DNA of 64,000 nucleotides. Source: Pseudevernia furfuracea. Taxonomy: Eukaryota > Ascomycota > Lecanoromycetes > Lecanorales > Parmeliaceae. Location: NCBI GenBank assembly GCA_022315425.1, contig JAIUPT010000042.1:1550001-1614000 (forward strand). Direction: 5' to 3'. The notes under the pieces were generated by a model. It searched no databases and had not been told where the DNA came from. It worked only from the letters and a program-made list of their open reading frames with translations. The stretch's first letter is position 1. Each line of letters begins with the position of its first letter. The position numbers were made by a program, and so were the translations under genes. Positions 45,981 to 56,299 of this stretch are shown here, piece after piece.

Positions 45981-47049
45981 TCAACTAGACACGCGATAAA
46001 TAAATACGCTTTACTTGATTTGGCGGAGCACTTATGAAGACGCCCTGGAGTTGCAGGAGGCGCTCACCGCAATCCACACAGATTTCTTGGCTTTGCAGTC
46101 AACAGAAACGCCAGAAGATAGAGATTGAATCAATTGTGGTCCGGAGAGCGAAAGAGTCAAGAAGACCTAATTCGGGAAGAAGAGAGGGAAGCTGAAAGAT
46201 ACGGTGCCATGTCCCGGTTCAAGAACCATCGCCGAGGCGCTTGAGGTTACAGGGCGTTAATATGTATGTTCCATTTTTTCTTCCGCATGCCCTTTACTCA
46301 GTAAGTTGATAAGTCAGATAATTTTTCCTTGCCTATTTGGATAGCTTTGAACTAAGGTTAGAGTTATGATGTAAGTCTATAGAACTGGGACAGTTGATTA
46401 AGTGCACCGATTAACCGCTTGAGATATTAAGACGGAGGAGAATACTCATCGCTTGCCATGTATTGTACCATTGTCTTATGATAAATTACCATGTGCCTTT
46501 GCGCTTCTTCCATTATTTCTATCTTTATGCCTATGCAATTTTAGTGAGGAGAATCTCCAGGTCCGCTATGAGCTGTGACTCGTCCGGTGAGATTCATATG
46601 AATCTATTGAGTAGTGATAAACGGTCGAGTCGTTTTCCGATCCTTTTCTTGCAAAAACCTGACGCCTCTTGTGATTGAGCTTGAGGATATAGAATGGCAA
46701 ACTTGTTAAGAACATGCTGGCGGTACTAGCGATTTCAAGAAAGCTGTCGAAGCTTTGGAATTGATTGAAATGATGCAAGTTCAAAGAGGCAGAAAGCATG
46801 AGAAGATGATTGAATATATACTGCACACATTTTCTTATTGTATTCATTGTCTGAGATTGTGTTTGGGGTCCTACACCAGGAATGGCTTGCACAAAATAGA
46901 AGGAAATAAAAAGATTAAAAAAAATTAAAACAAAGCCGAGGCTAATGAAAGATACAATGCTCTTGTCTGCTTAACAATCCACGCCAGCTAAGAATGAAGA
47001 ACTCGTCGAGTTTGTGCTATCGTCAACTCCCGGTCCCATCGCAGCCTAT
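45981..47049. other. Spacer between zinc-finger locus and lipase
   Basis: About 1 kb without recognisable genes; moderately AT-rich. Confidence 0.5.
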
Positions 47050-48358
47050 TCACTGAAGTCGGCGAGAGGTTGCAGTTCCCGTCGTCAAAGTGCAACCGCT
47101 GACTTGACGGAAATACCACAAATGCGCAGCAACATTTGGAAGGTCCAAAGCCATAGTAACATTTGTATCAAAGCCGGGCGGTGGCTCGGTATCGGCGGTG
47201 GCCATGACTTCTTCGTTCCAGACTTCCTCATTGATATCGTTGACAGTCACAGGAACGTTGTTGCCTGAAGTGATGTAATATTGCGGCCAAACATGGTAGT
47301 AACCGAAAGGAGGCAGACCTTTCAGTGGGAGGCCGGGTACGGGATCGTCAAGGTGGGATACGCGGTAATTGTTGCCCATTCCCTGTCTAGAAATGTGCCG
47401 AGCGAGGAAGTAGTTCCCAACTCGCGGTGATCTGTTGCGAATATGAATCATCAGCTATCTAATGGATCTTAGGCTCGCGTTTGACTTACCCGAATGTATA
47501 TAGATCCAACTCGAGGTTGTATAGGGTTCCCCGGAGGACGGTCGCGGCAAATGTAGCCAGGGCACCACCGAGGCTATGTCCAGTAATGATCAACCGATTC
47601 TGAGGGTTTGCACGGACGACTGGCAGCAGAGCATTGATTATATCATTGCTGCTCAACTGCCAGGTGTTCCAGAAGCCGGAATGAGCTAGACAGACAACGG
47701 GGCAAAGACCGGTCGATGTCATTACGAGCTCAGCATCTCGTATGAAGTCACCAATATCGTGTGAGCCTCGAAAAGCGAGAATGGTAAGGTGGTTGGTATT
47801 GTCGGTAGCGATGTAGCCCGTTGAGCTCCAGCCTAAGAAACTCTGTGAACTATGATGCGTAATGTAAGCAATTTGGCCTAATCGAATTCGTCTTGCGTGC
47901 GTTGACAAGACTTACTGAACGAATTCAAACCCAGTGATCTGATCCAGCGCATCCAGGTCAGGGCACACATCGTTGTCACAGGCGAGTCTCCGCCCGCCCT
48001 GTGGATAATTGTTATTGTAGTCGCAGTAACTGGCGGCTGCATACTGCTCCAGGAGGAGGAAATCATTCAGCTTCGACTGTGGCACAACTAAGGTCTTGTG
48101 TCAGCATGGATAATGTGTAGGGTACGGGACTCCAATCTAGAACGACCTACTTGAAATATTGGGCGTTCCGTCGGGCGGAGCGGGGAATTCTGGCGCTGGG
48201 TTAGGTATCGTAGGGTCGGTAATCTCGCCATCTGCAGCGAGAAAGCCGAGGGGTATTGTAGGGTCCAGAGTTCCATCAGGCTCTATAGTACCAATGGACT
48301 TGACCCCCCAGATAGTCAACGCTAGCACCAGGAGGTTTCTTAATGCTACAATTTTCAT
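47050..48358 (-). CDS. Secreted class-3 lipase family protein
   Basis: Extracellular alpha/beta-hydrolase (fungal triacylglycerol lipase/feruloyl esterase-like). Minus-strand exons are 48358..48151, 48087..47916, 47849..47490 and 47431..47050, about 373 residues, phases consistent. Residues 1-22 form a signal peptide (MKIVALRNLLVLALTIWGVK). A Pro-rich pro-region follows (TIPNPAPEFPAPPDGTPN). The catalytic domain begins near SKLNDFLLLEQYAAASYCDY and has TILAFRGSHDIGDFIRDAEL and the nucleophile elbow RLIITGHSLGGALATFAA. The later segments YTFGSPRVGNYFLARHIS and RVSHLDDPVPGLPL supply the expected Asp, and the C-terminal AHLWYF the expected His. The substrate (acylglycerol or feruloyl ester) cannot be told from sequence. 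Confidence 0.9.
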
Positions 48359-48670
48359 AGTTTGTTAATCTTTAGGCAAGTTAAAGACTCTTTGGTCTAA
48401 AAGTCAACGAGATGCTCATCGGAGTGGACGCTGTTAAGTAGGGATGCCGATGATGGGTTTTTATGTTAATTTCGTCTCTTCGAGATCATCAGTCCTGTGT
48501 GCTGCACAGTATGACGCTGCCAGGTCGACTGTTCCTTCTGACCCGCACAAAGACATCCCCACCATTACTCCAGCCGTGCGTGGGATTGCATGGCTTCCAA
48601 GCCACTCTCGCAAATCCCGAGCTGATCTGACCAAGGATTCCGCATACACACTTCCGACTGATGATTTTGC

Positions 48671-48694
48671 TTTGTTGTTGTTGTTGTTGTTGTT
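48671..48694 (+). repeat. TTG trinucleotide run
   Basis: About seven uninterrupted TTG units. Confidence 0.85.
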
Positions 48695-48902
48695 TCAATT
48701 ATACTGCGGGACAGGCCGAAGGCCCAGAGCAGTCCACTCCCTCAATAGCTATGATACAAGTATCATCATCGAGTGTGGATCCCCTGGGCCGCATTTGCAA
48801 TAAACAAAACGTCCCGATCAGAAACGCTGTCTTCGGCCATCTATCCCTCGGGGAAAAGGAGAATCTTGCTTTGATAAAGCCAAGAATAGTCATAGCTCCA
48901 GG

Positions 48903-48938
48903 CAAACAACCCAAACAACCCAAACAACCCAAACAACA
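48903..48938 (+). repeat. 9-bp minisatellite (CAAACAACC), about four units
   Basis: CAAACAACC repeated in tandem with no visible divergence between units. Confidence 0.85.
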
Positions 48939-49008
48939 CTCGGCACGGCAAAGGGAAGTCAGCCGCTCTTGCATGCATGGTCCGGGCCCGAAAGTCGATA
49001 CGCCGGAG

Positions 49009-49110
49009 AAAAGAAGAAGCACCGCAACACTGGTGACACCATTGTACCAGCGCCAATAGGAATCGAACCTACTACGAACTAAATCCCCTCTGAACTACCG
49101 GTGCCTCATT
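49009..49110 (-). ncRNA. tRNA-like sequence with A and B boxes (SINE-like), copy 2
   Basis: On the minus strand 49097..49085 reads TAGTTCAGAGGGG, matching an RNA polymerase III A box, and 49069..49059 reads GGTTCGATTCC, a perfect B box. Only about 16 nt separate the boxes, too short for an anticodon arm, so it is not a normal tRNA. Imperfect acceptor pairing is possible (GCACCGG with TTGGCGC). The downstream 60 bp is shared with 9635-9696. A tRNA-derived SINE or decayed tRNA is the best explanation. Confidence 0.5.
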
Positions 49111-50563
49111 GCCTCGCGTTCTATCAGCGGTATGTACACACGTCAACTGCAAGATTAAGCCTGTTTCCACATCGACTCTGGGCATCAGATCCTCGCCATA
49201 CAGTAAACTCGCTTTACAATAAACACGGCAGTAAACACTGTATTGCAGATGGCCAGACAGTATACACTAGTAGTGTTCTAATGGATACTTGAATCTTCGT
49301 CAAAGGCTCACCTGTTAGGAGGTATCTGCTGGAGAATCTTCACTATATTTGTTTAATCCGCAAAAACTACCTTACGTCAAGATTTATAAGTAGCTTGACT
49401 AATCAGAACGCATCAACTTGGCTTACTAAGCACAAAAGTGCCGTACGCGCTGTACAGCCCGAGATACCTTACCTACTGCATTTACTGTACGGCATTCACT
49501 TTAGGGCCGCATGCAGGGCTATATGCGATGGCCTATGTGCATCGTCATGGATCCCGTCATGATATTTCGGGCTCATAGATTCCCCCCTGGATTTTCTTTT
49601 CTCTTCATTATTCGGCCTCTTTCAGAACAATAGCATTTGGTGGTCTCTTTCAGAGCAAGCATTCTTTTTTTCACTCACTCACACCTGCATACATGTATAT
49701 AGCTTTAAACCTTTTGTTCTATGCTTTTTAAAAGCATGGGAAATTTTCTCATGTTTGTTTAGGCCTCTATTTGCATGAGAGCCCTGGCGTTAGGACGGCC
49801 CATCCACTTGACACTATTCATATTTGCCACATGAGAATACTAACCGAGATATATACAAGCGCACGAATTATGCTCGGCGATACTTACGGGTGGTGCCCAA
49901 AGTATCCGGGCTTCTTTGTTTCAGACACGGGATAAGTAATGGTGGACGTCCCCAGTCCGTCCAGTTTCTCACAATCGCTTCCATCCGTCATGTCTCAGCA
50001 CCTCCTTGCCCTTCGGCGGCCGACCCTAGAAGCTGCAACGGCCTACTCACCTCCATCACCTAAGACCTGCAAATTACGGAAACGGTATTCCGAGCAGCAG
50101 GGCTATAGGTGAGACATCATCCGGTGCAGGCAACGTCGGCAACAATACGTGGTTGCCCTCCATGCCTTGACTCACCCAGCCACTCTGGAAGTCGACCTTG
50201 TACAATGCAAGGCGGACGAACCGAAACTCAAGTCTATGAAATATGAGAGAACGGGACGCGCCAAGACTAGGAAAATTGGTTGCTCATTAGGTACTGATTC
50301 GCATGTCGAGCTGTTAAATTTATGCGCAAGTCTCGCCACGGCAAAAATGACAGCATTGACAGCGCTTCTAAGGAGTCTCAAATGACAGCCGGTTCTCCTC
50401 TTACTCTCCGATCGCTTATCGTCCTTCAGGCGCAGGTTCTACTAAAGTGCACCCTCGTGATCGTCGCTGCTTTCAGGATTGACCACAAAAACACATCGGA
50501 ACCTGGTAATCCATCACTCGCTGAGTGTCTGACCAACAAAGCTTGCACCGGTCCCTGCACAAC

Positions 50564-51214
50564 ATGCTGAGCACAACCCTCTACCATATCTTCGCCACCA
50601 GTCTCCTCGCAACGCAGATATCATATGCAGAGGCATCATCTTCTCTGAATCTCGTTGAGCAACCTCACGTCCAGAGTCTGAACAACACAAATACAAGCTG
50701 CCGCGGTAGCTTCTGGTGCCCCAAGTTCAACATCGCTTCCAATCGCATCATTCTCTACCTGCAAAACTGGATCAAATATACAATGTCCGACTCCGACATC
50801 TATGGCCCAGGCGTCCAGATCGCATGCGCTACAGTCACTATCATGTTTCCTCCCTTTGGTACAACTGGATATTGTGCCTACACGGCAGGCAAAAATGTCC
50901 CGGCGGCTGGAATCAACGGCTCTTTGATCAAGCAGAAGCTGGAGGAGCTGCAAATCTACGGTTGTTTTGCCTGCGGGAGTGTCGCGATTGCAGACAGTGA
51001 CGATCCCGTCGAGAAAGGGCTTTTGAAAATCGACTACGTGCTACCTAGTAAGGTGAAGTGTGGTCGACCGGGAGAAGTTGTTTGTCCGCCTACCGTGCCG
51101 AGTACGAATCGTGCAGGGCTTGAACAGGGGCCGATGCCGATGCTGAGCACGTTCAATGCTACTCTTGAGGATGGCAAGATCACCCTCCAGGCGTTCAAAA
51201 TTCAAGATCCTTGA
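50564..51214 (+). CDS. Secreted KP4 killer-toxin-family-like protein
   Basis: Uninterrupted frame of 216 residues. The signal peptide spans about residues 1-22 (MLSTTLYHIFATSLLATQIS). The mature part shows the KP4 family pattern: CRGSFWC near residue 46, an IAC motif, GYCAY, then YGCFACGSVAIAD and a closing KIDYV-type strand. There are six cysteines in the core and two more in a C-terminal extension. Known KP4 members are small secreted proteins reported to block calcium channels; fungal chromosomal copies are often effector-like or used in competition. The Cys count in the core is lower than the ten of viral KP4, so fold conservation is inferred. The gene sits about 500 bp from the AT-rich transposon block. 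The family call is by pattern recognition only. Confidence 0.72.
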   Translation: MLSTTLYHIFATSLLATQISYAEASSSLNLVEQPHVQSLNNTNTSCRGSFWCPKFNIASNRIILYLQNWIKYTMSDSDIYGPGVQIACATVTIMFPPFGTTGYCAYTAGKNVPAAGINGSLIKQKLEELQIYGCFACGSVAIADSDDPVEKGLLKIDYVLPSKVKCGRPGEVVCPPTVPSTNRAGLEQGPMPMLSTFNATLEDGKITLQAFKIQDP

Positions 51215-51699
51215 GGGCCTGCATTGTGGCCGATTGAGAGCCCCATGAAGGGATATTATCCTGGGAGACGTCAAGTGTTACTGCCGAAGGGATAGAAAGA
51301 CAAATACACATTTAGATCTGTTATTTTGAGAAATCTTCACCTTGAAATGATTGATATTGCGTCGTGTGAAACCAAAGACGAACAGGAAACACAGATGAAT
51401 ACAGATTTTTTCATCGCAGAAGAGGTTGTTTCTGATTGATTGAACGCTTTGTTTTATTGATTTAGTATCGCGCTGCGAGAAGATTTATTGTCGTTCTATT
51501 ATCGCTTTTGAGACTATCGTCTAAACAGAAACCCAATGATCTAGACGAGAAAATCAGCGTTAAAGTCCCCTTCTACACAGTACCCCGTAGTAATCGCTTC
51601 TTCACCTCGTTGAAGAAGATTCCACTCAATAACACGGCAAATAGTGTCCTGATCCTCAAGCAGTTTGTCGATCATTCACGTATGATCGGCGTCCATCGT
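51215..51699. other. Transition zone into the AT-rich transposon block
   Basis: Base composition shifts here from gene-like to AT-rich. An open frame at 51508-51837 has no recognisable domain and probably overlaps the 5' end of the pogo-type element. Confidence 0.45.
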
Positions 51700-52100
51700 G
51701 GCGATTATCCCAAGTGCGGCCGCTATAACATTAATCGTGGCAGGCCCACTTTCGGTCGTTTCGCCCTTAGTGGTGGACAGCCAAATGACGCTATCAGCTC
51801 AATGACGTTTTTTCGCGTTTTCTACTCCCCACATTAAATTAATCACTACTCAACAATCATGAATCAATCATATAAGGCCGTCGAGCAGCGAATAGCTAAT
51901 GCTATAAAGGCTTTAAATCAAAACGAGTATACAAAAATAATCATCGCAGCTAGAGCATTCGATGTCCCTATGCGTCAACTTCAAAGACGCGTCGTCGAAG
52001 AAAGCTCTTGTTACGATAGAAGGCCTGGATAAGAGGAAGCCTTTGGCAAGGGGTATCTTCCCTTGGAGAAGGACTGAAGAAGCTAGGCTGCATCTACTTA
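51700..52100 (+). mobile_element. Truncated pogo/Fot1-type DNA transposon, 5' part
   Basis: From the ATG at 51859 the frame reads NQSYKAVEQRIANAIKALNQ, then YTKIIIAARAFDVPMRQLQR, the N-terminal helix-turn-helix of fungal pogo/Fot1 transposases. A TAA at 52030-52032 ends it and the later sequence needs frame changes. No DDE domain follows; AT-rich retroelement sequence begins instead. The upstream 51700-51858 (GGCGATTATCCCAAGTGCGG onward) resembles the untranslated 5' end of such elements. Confidence 0.7.
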
Positions 52101-52121
52101 AAGACGACTAACGAGACTAGC

Positions 52122-52330
52122 GATTATATACTTAAGTCTTTATTCTCTTTATAGTTAATCGACATCTTTTTACTATACACTAAATTCGAGTCTATATTAT
52201 AACAATATGATAGCAATATCAGCATAGCATTTATTATTAATTAAATTGTTAATTTTAGAAATATCTTTATTATTTGCTTTACTTTACTTTCGCTATCTTT
52301 CTTTCTTTTATTTACTAGACGACTTATTTA
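52122..52330 (+). repeat. LTR-like remnant copy 1 (most diverged)
   Basis: TATACTTAAGTC, TTCTCTTTATAG and TATTTGCTTTACTTTACTTTC segments parallel the repeats at 54247 and 55596 in the same order but with heavy divergence. Probably a third LTR of the same family. Confidence 0.45.
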
Positions 52331-52789
52331 ATTAACGTTATTATTTGTTAATTATTATAGTCTTTTATAATAAGACTTTCTCGTTATTATAATTATATTA
52401 TCTTTATTCGATAGTTTTATTATACGTATTGCTTTTTAAATCTACGTCTTTATTAAAGTAACTAATCGTGTATATTTACGTAAGATCTCGCACGATATAG
52501 ATTTCACTATTAAATACATTTATTAATACTATTTACGACTCGAGTAGATAAATACTATTATAATTATCGCTCGTATCTCTAGACGCTTCTTTATAAAATT
52601 ATCTAATTTTTCACTTAATTAAGCTACGAGTCTATCTATCTTTCGATAATTAATATAGACGTTTATTAATCGAACTTATAATTATAGAAGTCTTTTATAA
52701 ATAATAAAATATTTACGTTAATACTCTATTATAAAAGTATTTATATAAGCATTAACATAAAAGAAGACTTAATCTATTATTACGTTAAG

Positions 52790-52971
52790 TGTTACGGCCG
52801 TACCCTGCATCCCCTTGACACCGGCTAGGCGCTAGGCCCATTGGAGCCTAGCCTAGCCTTGGCGGAGGCCTTGCCTCCTACATATACAGAGCCTCCCTCC
52901 TAGATAGTTCGGTAGACTCTTTATCCTCGTCTACTCATACCCCTATGATCCTTCTAGGCCTGGTCCTGACA
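52790..52971. mobile_element. GC-rich solo LTR with TTAAG target duplication
   Basis: A 182-bp segment begins TGTTACGGCCGTACCC and ends GGTCCTGACA, the TG...CA ends of an LTR. It is flanked on both sides by TTAAG (52785-52789 and 52972-52976), a 5-bp target duplication. It is strikingly GC-rich inside AT-rich sequence and shows no mutation decay. No internal coding remains, hence a solo LTR. Confidence 0.85.
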
Positions 52972-53164
52972 TTAAGTGTCGAGCGAATATAGTCTTATTA
53001 GTCTTCTTTAATTATTAAGATATCTTAAGATACGATAATCGATTAAGATATTAATACTACTATCGCTGCTATCGATTTTACACTGCTTATCGTTATTCGA
53101 TAAATTATTTAAATTAATATATAAAGTATAATAAAGATAATAAGATCTCTCGTCGATACTATAG

Positions 53165-54246
53165 CTTAAGATATTATTAATTCGTTTCGTATTAAAAAGC
53201 TAAGAGCAGAGAATCTAAAATACTTTAACTTTGACTTTAGAAGCGAGTATAATAATGTGATTATTAGCTTAAAACGTTATATTTATTATCGTGACATGTT
53301 CGTATCAATCGATTATCTTAAGAATCTTTATAAAACTTATAAAGAAAACGAGATTCGATTCATAATTATATAAATTTTTCGAGACGATATCTTGATCTAA
53401 TACTTCACGAAGCTTAAAGATCTCGAAAAGAACTTGTTACGAGAGACTTTTATAAAACGCTAATATTAGATTATTAACAAGCGCTTTAAGAAAAGAGATT
53501 TCGAGATATAAAAAGTCTTAAATCGTTATTTATATACGCTATAAGATACTCGAAGTGAACGTATCTCTTATACTTATATATAGAATATTATTAGATATAT
53601 TAAATTAATAGAATTATTACTATATAATTAACTTCTTCTTATATACATTAAGATATATTATAAATTTCGCGTGTATCTTATCGGATCTTTTATAAGCACG
53701 CCTCTTTTCGTATTTCTTAAGTAACTAGACTTTAAGATTAATATTTTTTATAATATTATAAAAGATAAATTAAGTTCTAATCGATATTAATTTACTTTAT
53801 AATAATAACTTAATAAAGTTAAAGATAAGTAAGATTAATATTAATCTTCGTCTTTATGATAGCTAAAGATTAAACGTTAGATTTTATTTAAATCTTTCGT
53901 ATCATCTAATTAAGATTAGTAATATTATTCTTCTTTATATCGATCTAAGTAGTCTCTCTTTTAGAGCTATTAGAGATCGTTCTATTCGAATTATAGTAAT
54001 TAATAATAATAGTTATTTTAATAAATACTCGTATTCGCAAATCGATTACTATAATAGACTATCGATTAAGAATATATTTCTTTAAATTATTTTAATCGAA
54101 ATAACGTAAGATTATAAGAATATATAAAATAAGAGTAATAAGATCTTAGATATTTTATAAAAGACTTTATTAATAACGAAAAATAACGTGTTATAGCGTA
54201 TTAAGAATCGAAAGAAATAATTGTCGAAAAGAACTTATTAGATTAA
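53165..54246 (+). mobile_element. Degenerate retrotransposon gag remnant 1
   Basis: Frame fragments read LRAENLKYFNFDF and ISLKRYIYYRDMFVSIDYLK, parallel to the copy at 55156, with several in-frame stops where Trp or Gln would be expected. Very AT-rich. No pol sequence follows; the next element part is the LTR at 54247. Confidence 0.6.
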
Positions 54247-54551
54247 TATTATAGAACGTCAAGGCTTAAAAGCCTTTGATAGATATAACTCGAAGATTCT
54301 TGTCATGAACTAAAGAGACTAGAACGTTCTTGTTCTAGCTTTCTAACAATCATATACTTAGTCTTCGTATTCTTTATAGAGAATAAAGCATCTTTTTACA
54401 CACACTTAATCGTATATCTTTATTTTAACAATATGATAATATTATTATTATTGCTTATTAGCTATATCGATTAAGAGTTTCTTCATTATTTGCTTTCGCT
54501 ATTCGTTTTTATTACTTTATTAATTATCGTTTTACTTAAAGTCTTTATTAG
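54247..54551 (+). repeat. LTR-like direct repeat copy 2
   Basis: Begins TATTATAGAACGTCAAG and shares about 300 bp with 55596-55936, including CTTAGTCTTCGTATTCTTTA and ACACACTTAATCGTATATCT. Its first bases read TA where copy 3 has TG, a C/G-to-T/A type change. Confidence 0.75.
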
Positions 54552-55155
54552 ATTTCTCGTTAAGCTAATTTATTATATTTAGATCGATTAAATTATCATA
54601 ATATTAAATCATATCACAATTATAACAGTCTTTCGAATTAACGACTTTATTAAGATTAAATATTCTTACGTTTCTTTACTGAAGTCTTCTATAAAAGACT
54701 GCGTTTATTATATTATCACTCGTCTCTTTAGATCTATATAAGCTTAGTCTATATAAGTTCAATTTGAAGTCTTTAATAGAAATCAACGTGCTCGAGCACG
54801 TTTTAAATCGATTAATTAATTTACTTGATCTTTTAATTAAGCAATTGACAAGAACACATTTCGTGTTATCGTCAAATAATTTATTGTCTTTATATTTTAG
54901 TTATTCGAACTGTTAAGATCTTCTTCTATTAATCACACTTTTATTAATATATCGTTATCGACGAATATAAAAGACTCTTCTTTAAATTCGTTTAAGTCTC
55001 GCTTAACTTTATACTCTATAATCGATACTTTAGATATCTCACGAAGTATAATAAATAATAAAAATAATACTTTTAATTTATCTGCGATAGATATAGCACT
55101 TTTTATAGTCATATAACAAATAATATAAATGAACATATAAGATATAATATAAGAT

Positions 55156-55595
55156 ATGAGATTTATCTCGAAGACGTTAGACTTATTACGATATGATAAG
55201 TTAAGAATCGAGAATCTTTATTATTTCGATTTTAATTACGAGAGCGAGCATAATAACTTCATTATTAACATCGATCGTTATATTTATTATCGTAACATAT
55301 TTATTTAAATCGATTATATTAAGAATCTCGTTAAGATTTACGATAAAGCAAAGATTCGATCTTTTATTATTTAGACTCTTCGAGACGATATCTTAATTTA
55401 ATATTTAATCGAGTTTAACGAGTTTAAGAAAGACTTACTGCGAGAGACTATTATAAAACGCTAATATTAAATTCTTATTAAACGCTTTAAAGAGAAGAGC
55501 TTCGAAGCTTAAAAAGTCTTAGATAACTACTTTTATATCTTATAGAATATTAAGAATAATCGCACTTTTCGTTCTTACGTGTAAGACATTATTAA
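55156..55595 (+). mobile_element. Degenerate retrotransposon gag remnant 2
   Basis: From the ATG at 55156 the frame reads RFISKTLDLLRYDKLRIENL and INIDRYIYYRNIFI, then stops occur at intervals. Same protein as 53165-53640. Lies between two LTR-like repeats with no pol. Confidence 0.6.
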
Positions 55596-55936
55596 TGTTA
55601 TAGAACGTCAAGACTTGAAAGTCTTTAACAAGGGTCTAACGTCAAGACTCGAAAGTCTTTAACAGATATGACTCGAAGATTCTTGTTATAGACTAAAGAG
55701 GCTCGAACGTTCTTGCTCTAGCTTTTTAACAATTATATACTTAGTCTTCGTATTCTTTATAGAGAATAAAGCATCTTTTTACACACACTTAATCGTATAT
55801 CTTTACTCTAATAATATAATAATAACATTATTATTATTCATTAATTATATCGATTAAAAGTTTCTTTATTATTTGCTTTCGCTATTCGTTTTTATTACTT
55901 TATTAATTATCGTTTTACTTGAAGTCTTGTTAGAGC
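55596..55936 (+). repeat. LTR-like direct repeat copy 3
   Basis: Begins TGTTATAGAACGTCAAG. Compared with copy 2 it carries an extra ~32-bp internal duplication of ACGTCAAGACT-GAAAGTCTTTAACA. It ends near 55936, where a different, less AT-rich sequence starts. Confidence 0.75.
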
Positions 55937-55937
55937 C

Positions 55938-56068
55938 TGTTGTGGACATGGAAGGAGCGAGATAGTCATATCAAGTCTTGACATCCTTGACATGAAGCAT
56001 GAACTATTAGTAGCAGCTTCTCCATAGTAATATTATTTATCTTACACTCAACACATGAATTCACTACA
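55938..56068 (+). repeat. Candidate 131-bp 5' LTR of the chromovirus-type element
   Basis: Starts TGTTGTGGACATGG and ends TTCACTACA, followed after one base by TGGTAGCAATTG, which could be a tRNA primer-binding site (TGG start). No matching 3' LTR was found in the window, so this rests on position and end bases only. Confidence 0.4.
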
Positions 56069-56299
56069 GTGGTAGCAATTGTTTTACTGCTATTCTAACA
56101 ATGATAACAACATCGGGTTACTATATAATAAGCATCATATGATCGCTTGTTACGCATTATACGCTCGACGTATCAGCAGTTCTTATTGCATCAAATATTC
56201 AGTTAGATTCTTCTCAATTCGCTTTCGTTACATTACGAGAATTATTAGAATCTCGCTTCTTTAGAATCTTTCTTCTGTTATTATACTCTCGTCAAGCTA

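Larger units (their letters stand above)
48359..50563. other. Long gene-poor region with low-complexity runs and a tRNA-like repeat
   Basis: About 2.2 kb with no supported protein gene. It holds a TTG run, a 9-bp minisatellite and the tRNA-like repeat listed separately. The open frames are short and unlike known families. Confidence 0.5.

Noticed and set aside
48661..49059. 132-codon plus-strand frame across simple repeats
   Set aside because: Made of TTG and CAAACAACC repeats; translation is low-complexity and crosses the tRNA-like repeat.
49009..49110. Ordinary functional tRNA gene
   Set aside because: A and B boxes are present but there is no space for an anticodon stem-loop, and the acceptor stem contains a mismatch.
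54933..55136. 67-codon minus-strand frame in the AT-rich block
   Set aside because: AT-rich random frame with no homology seen; it lies inside retroelement sequence on the other strand.
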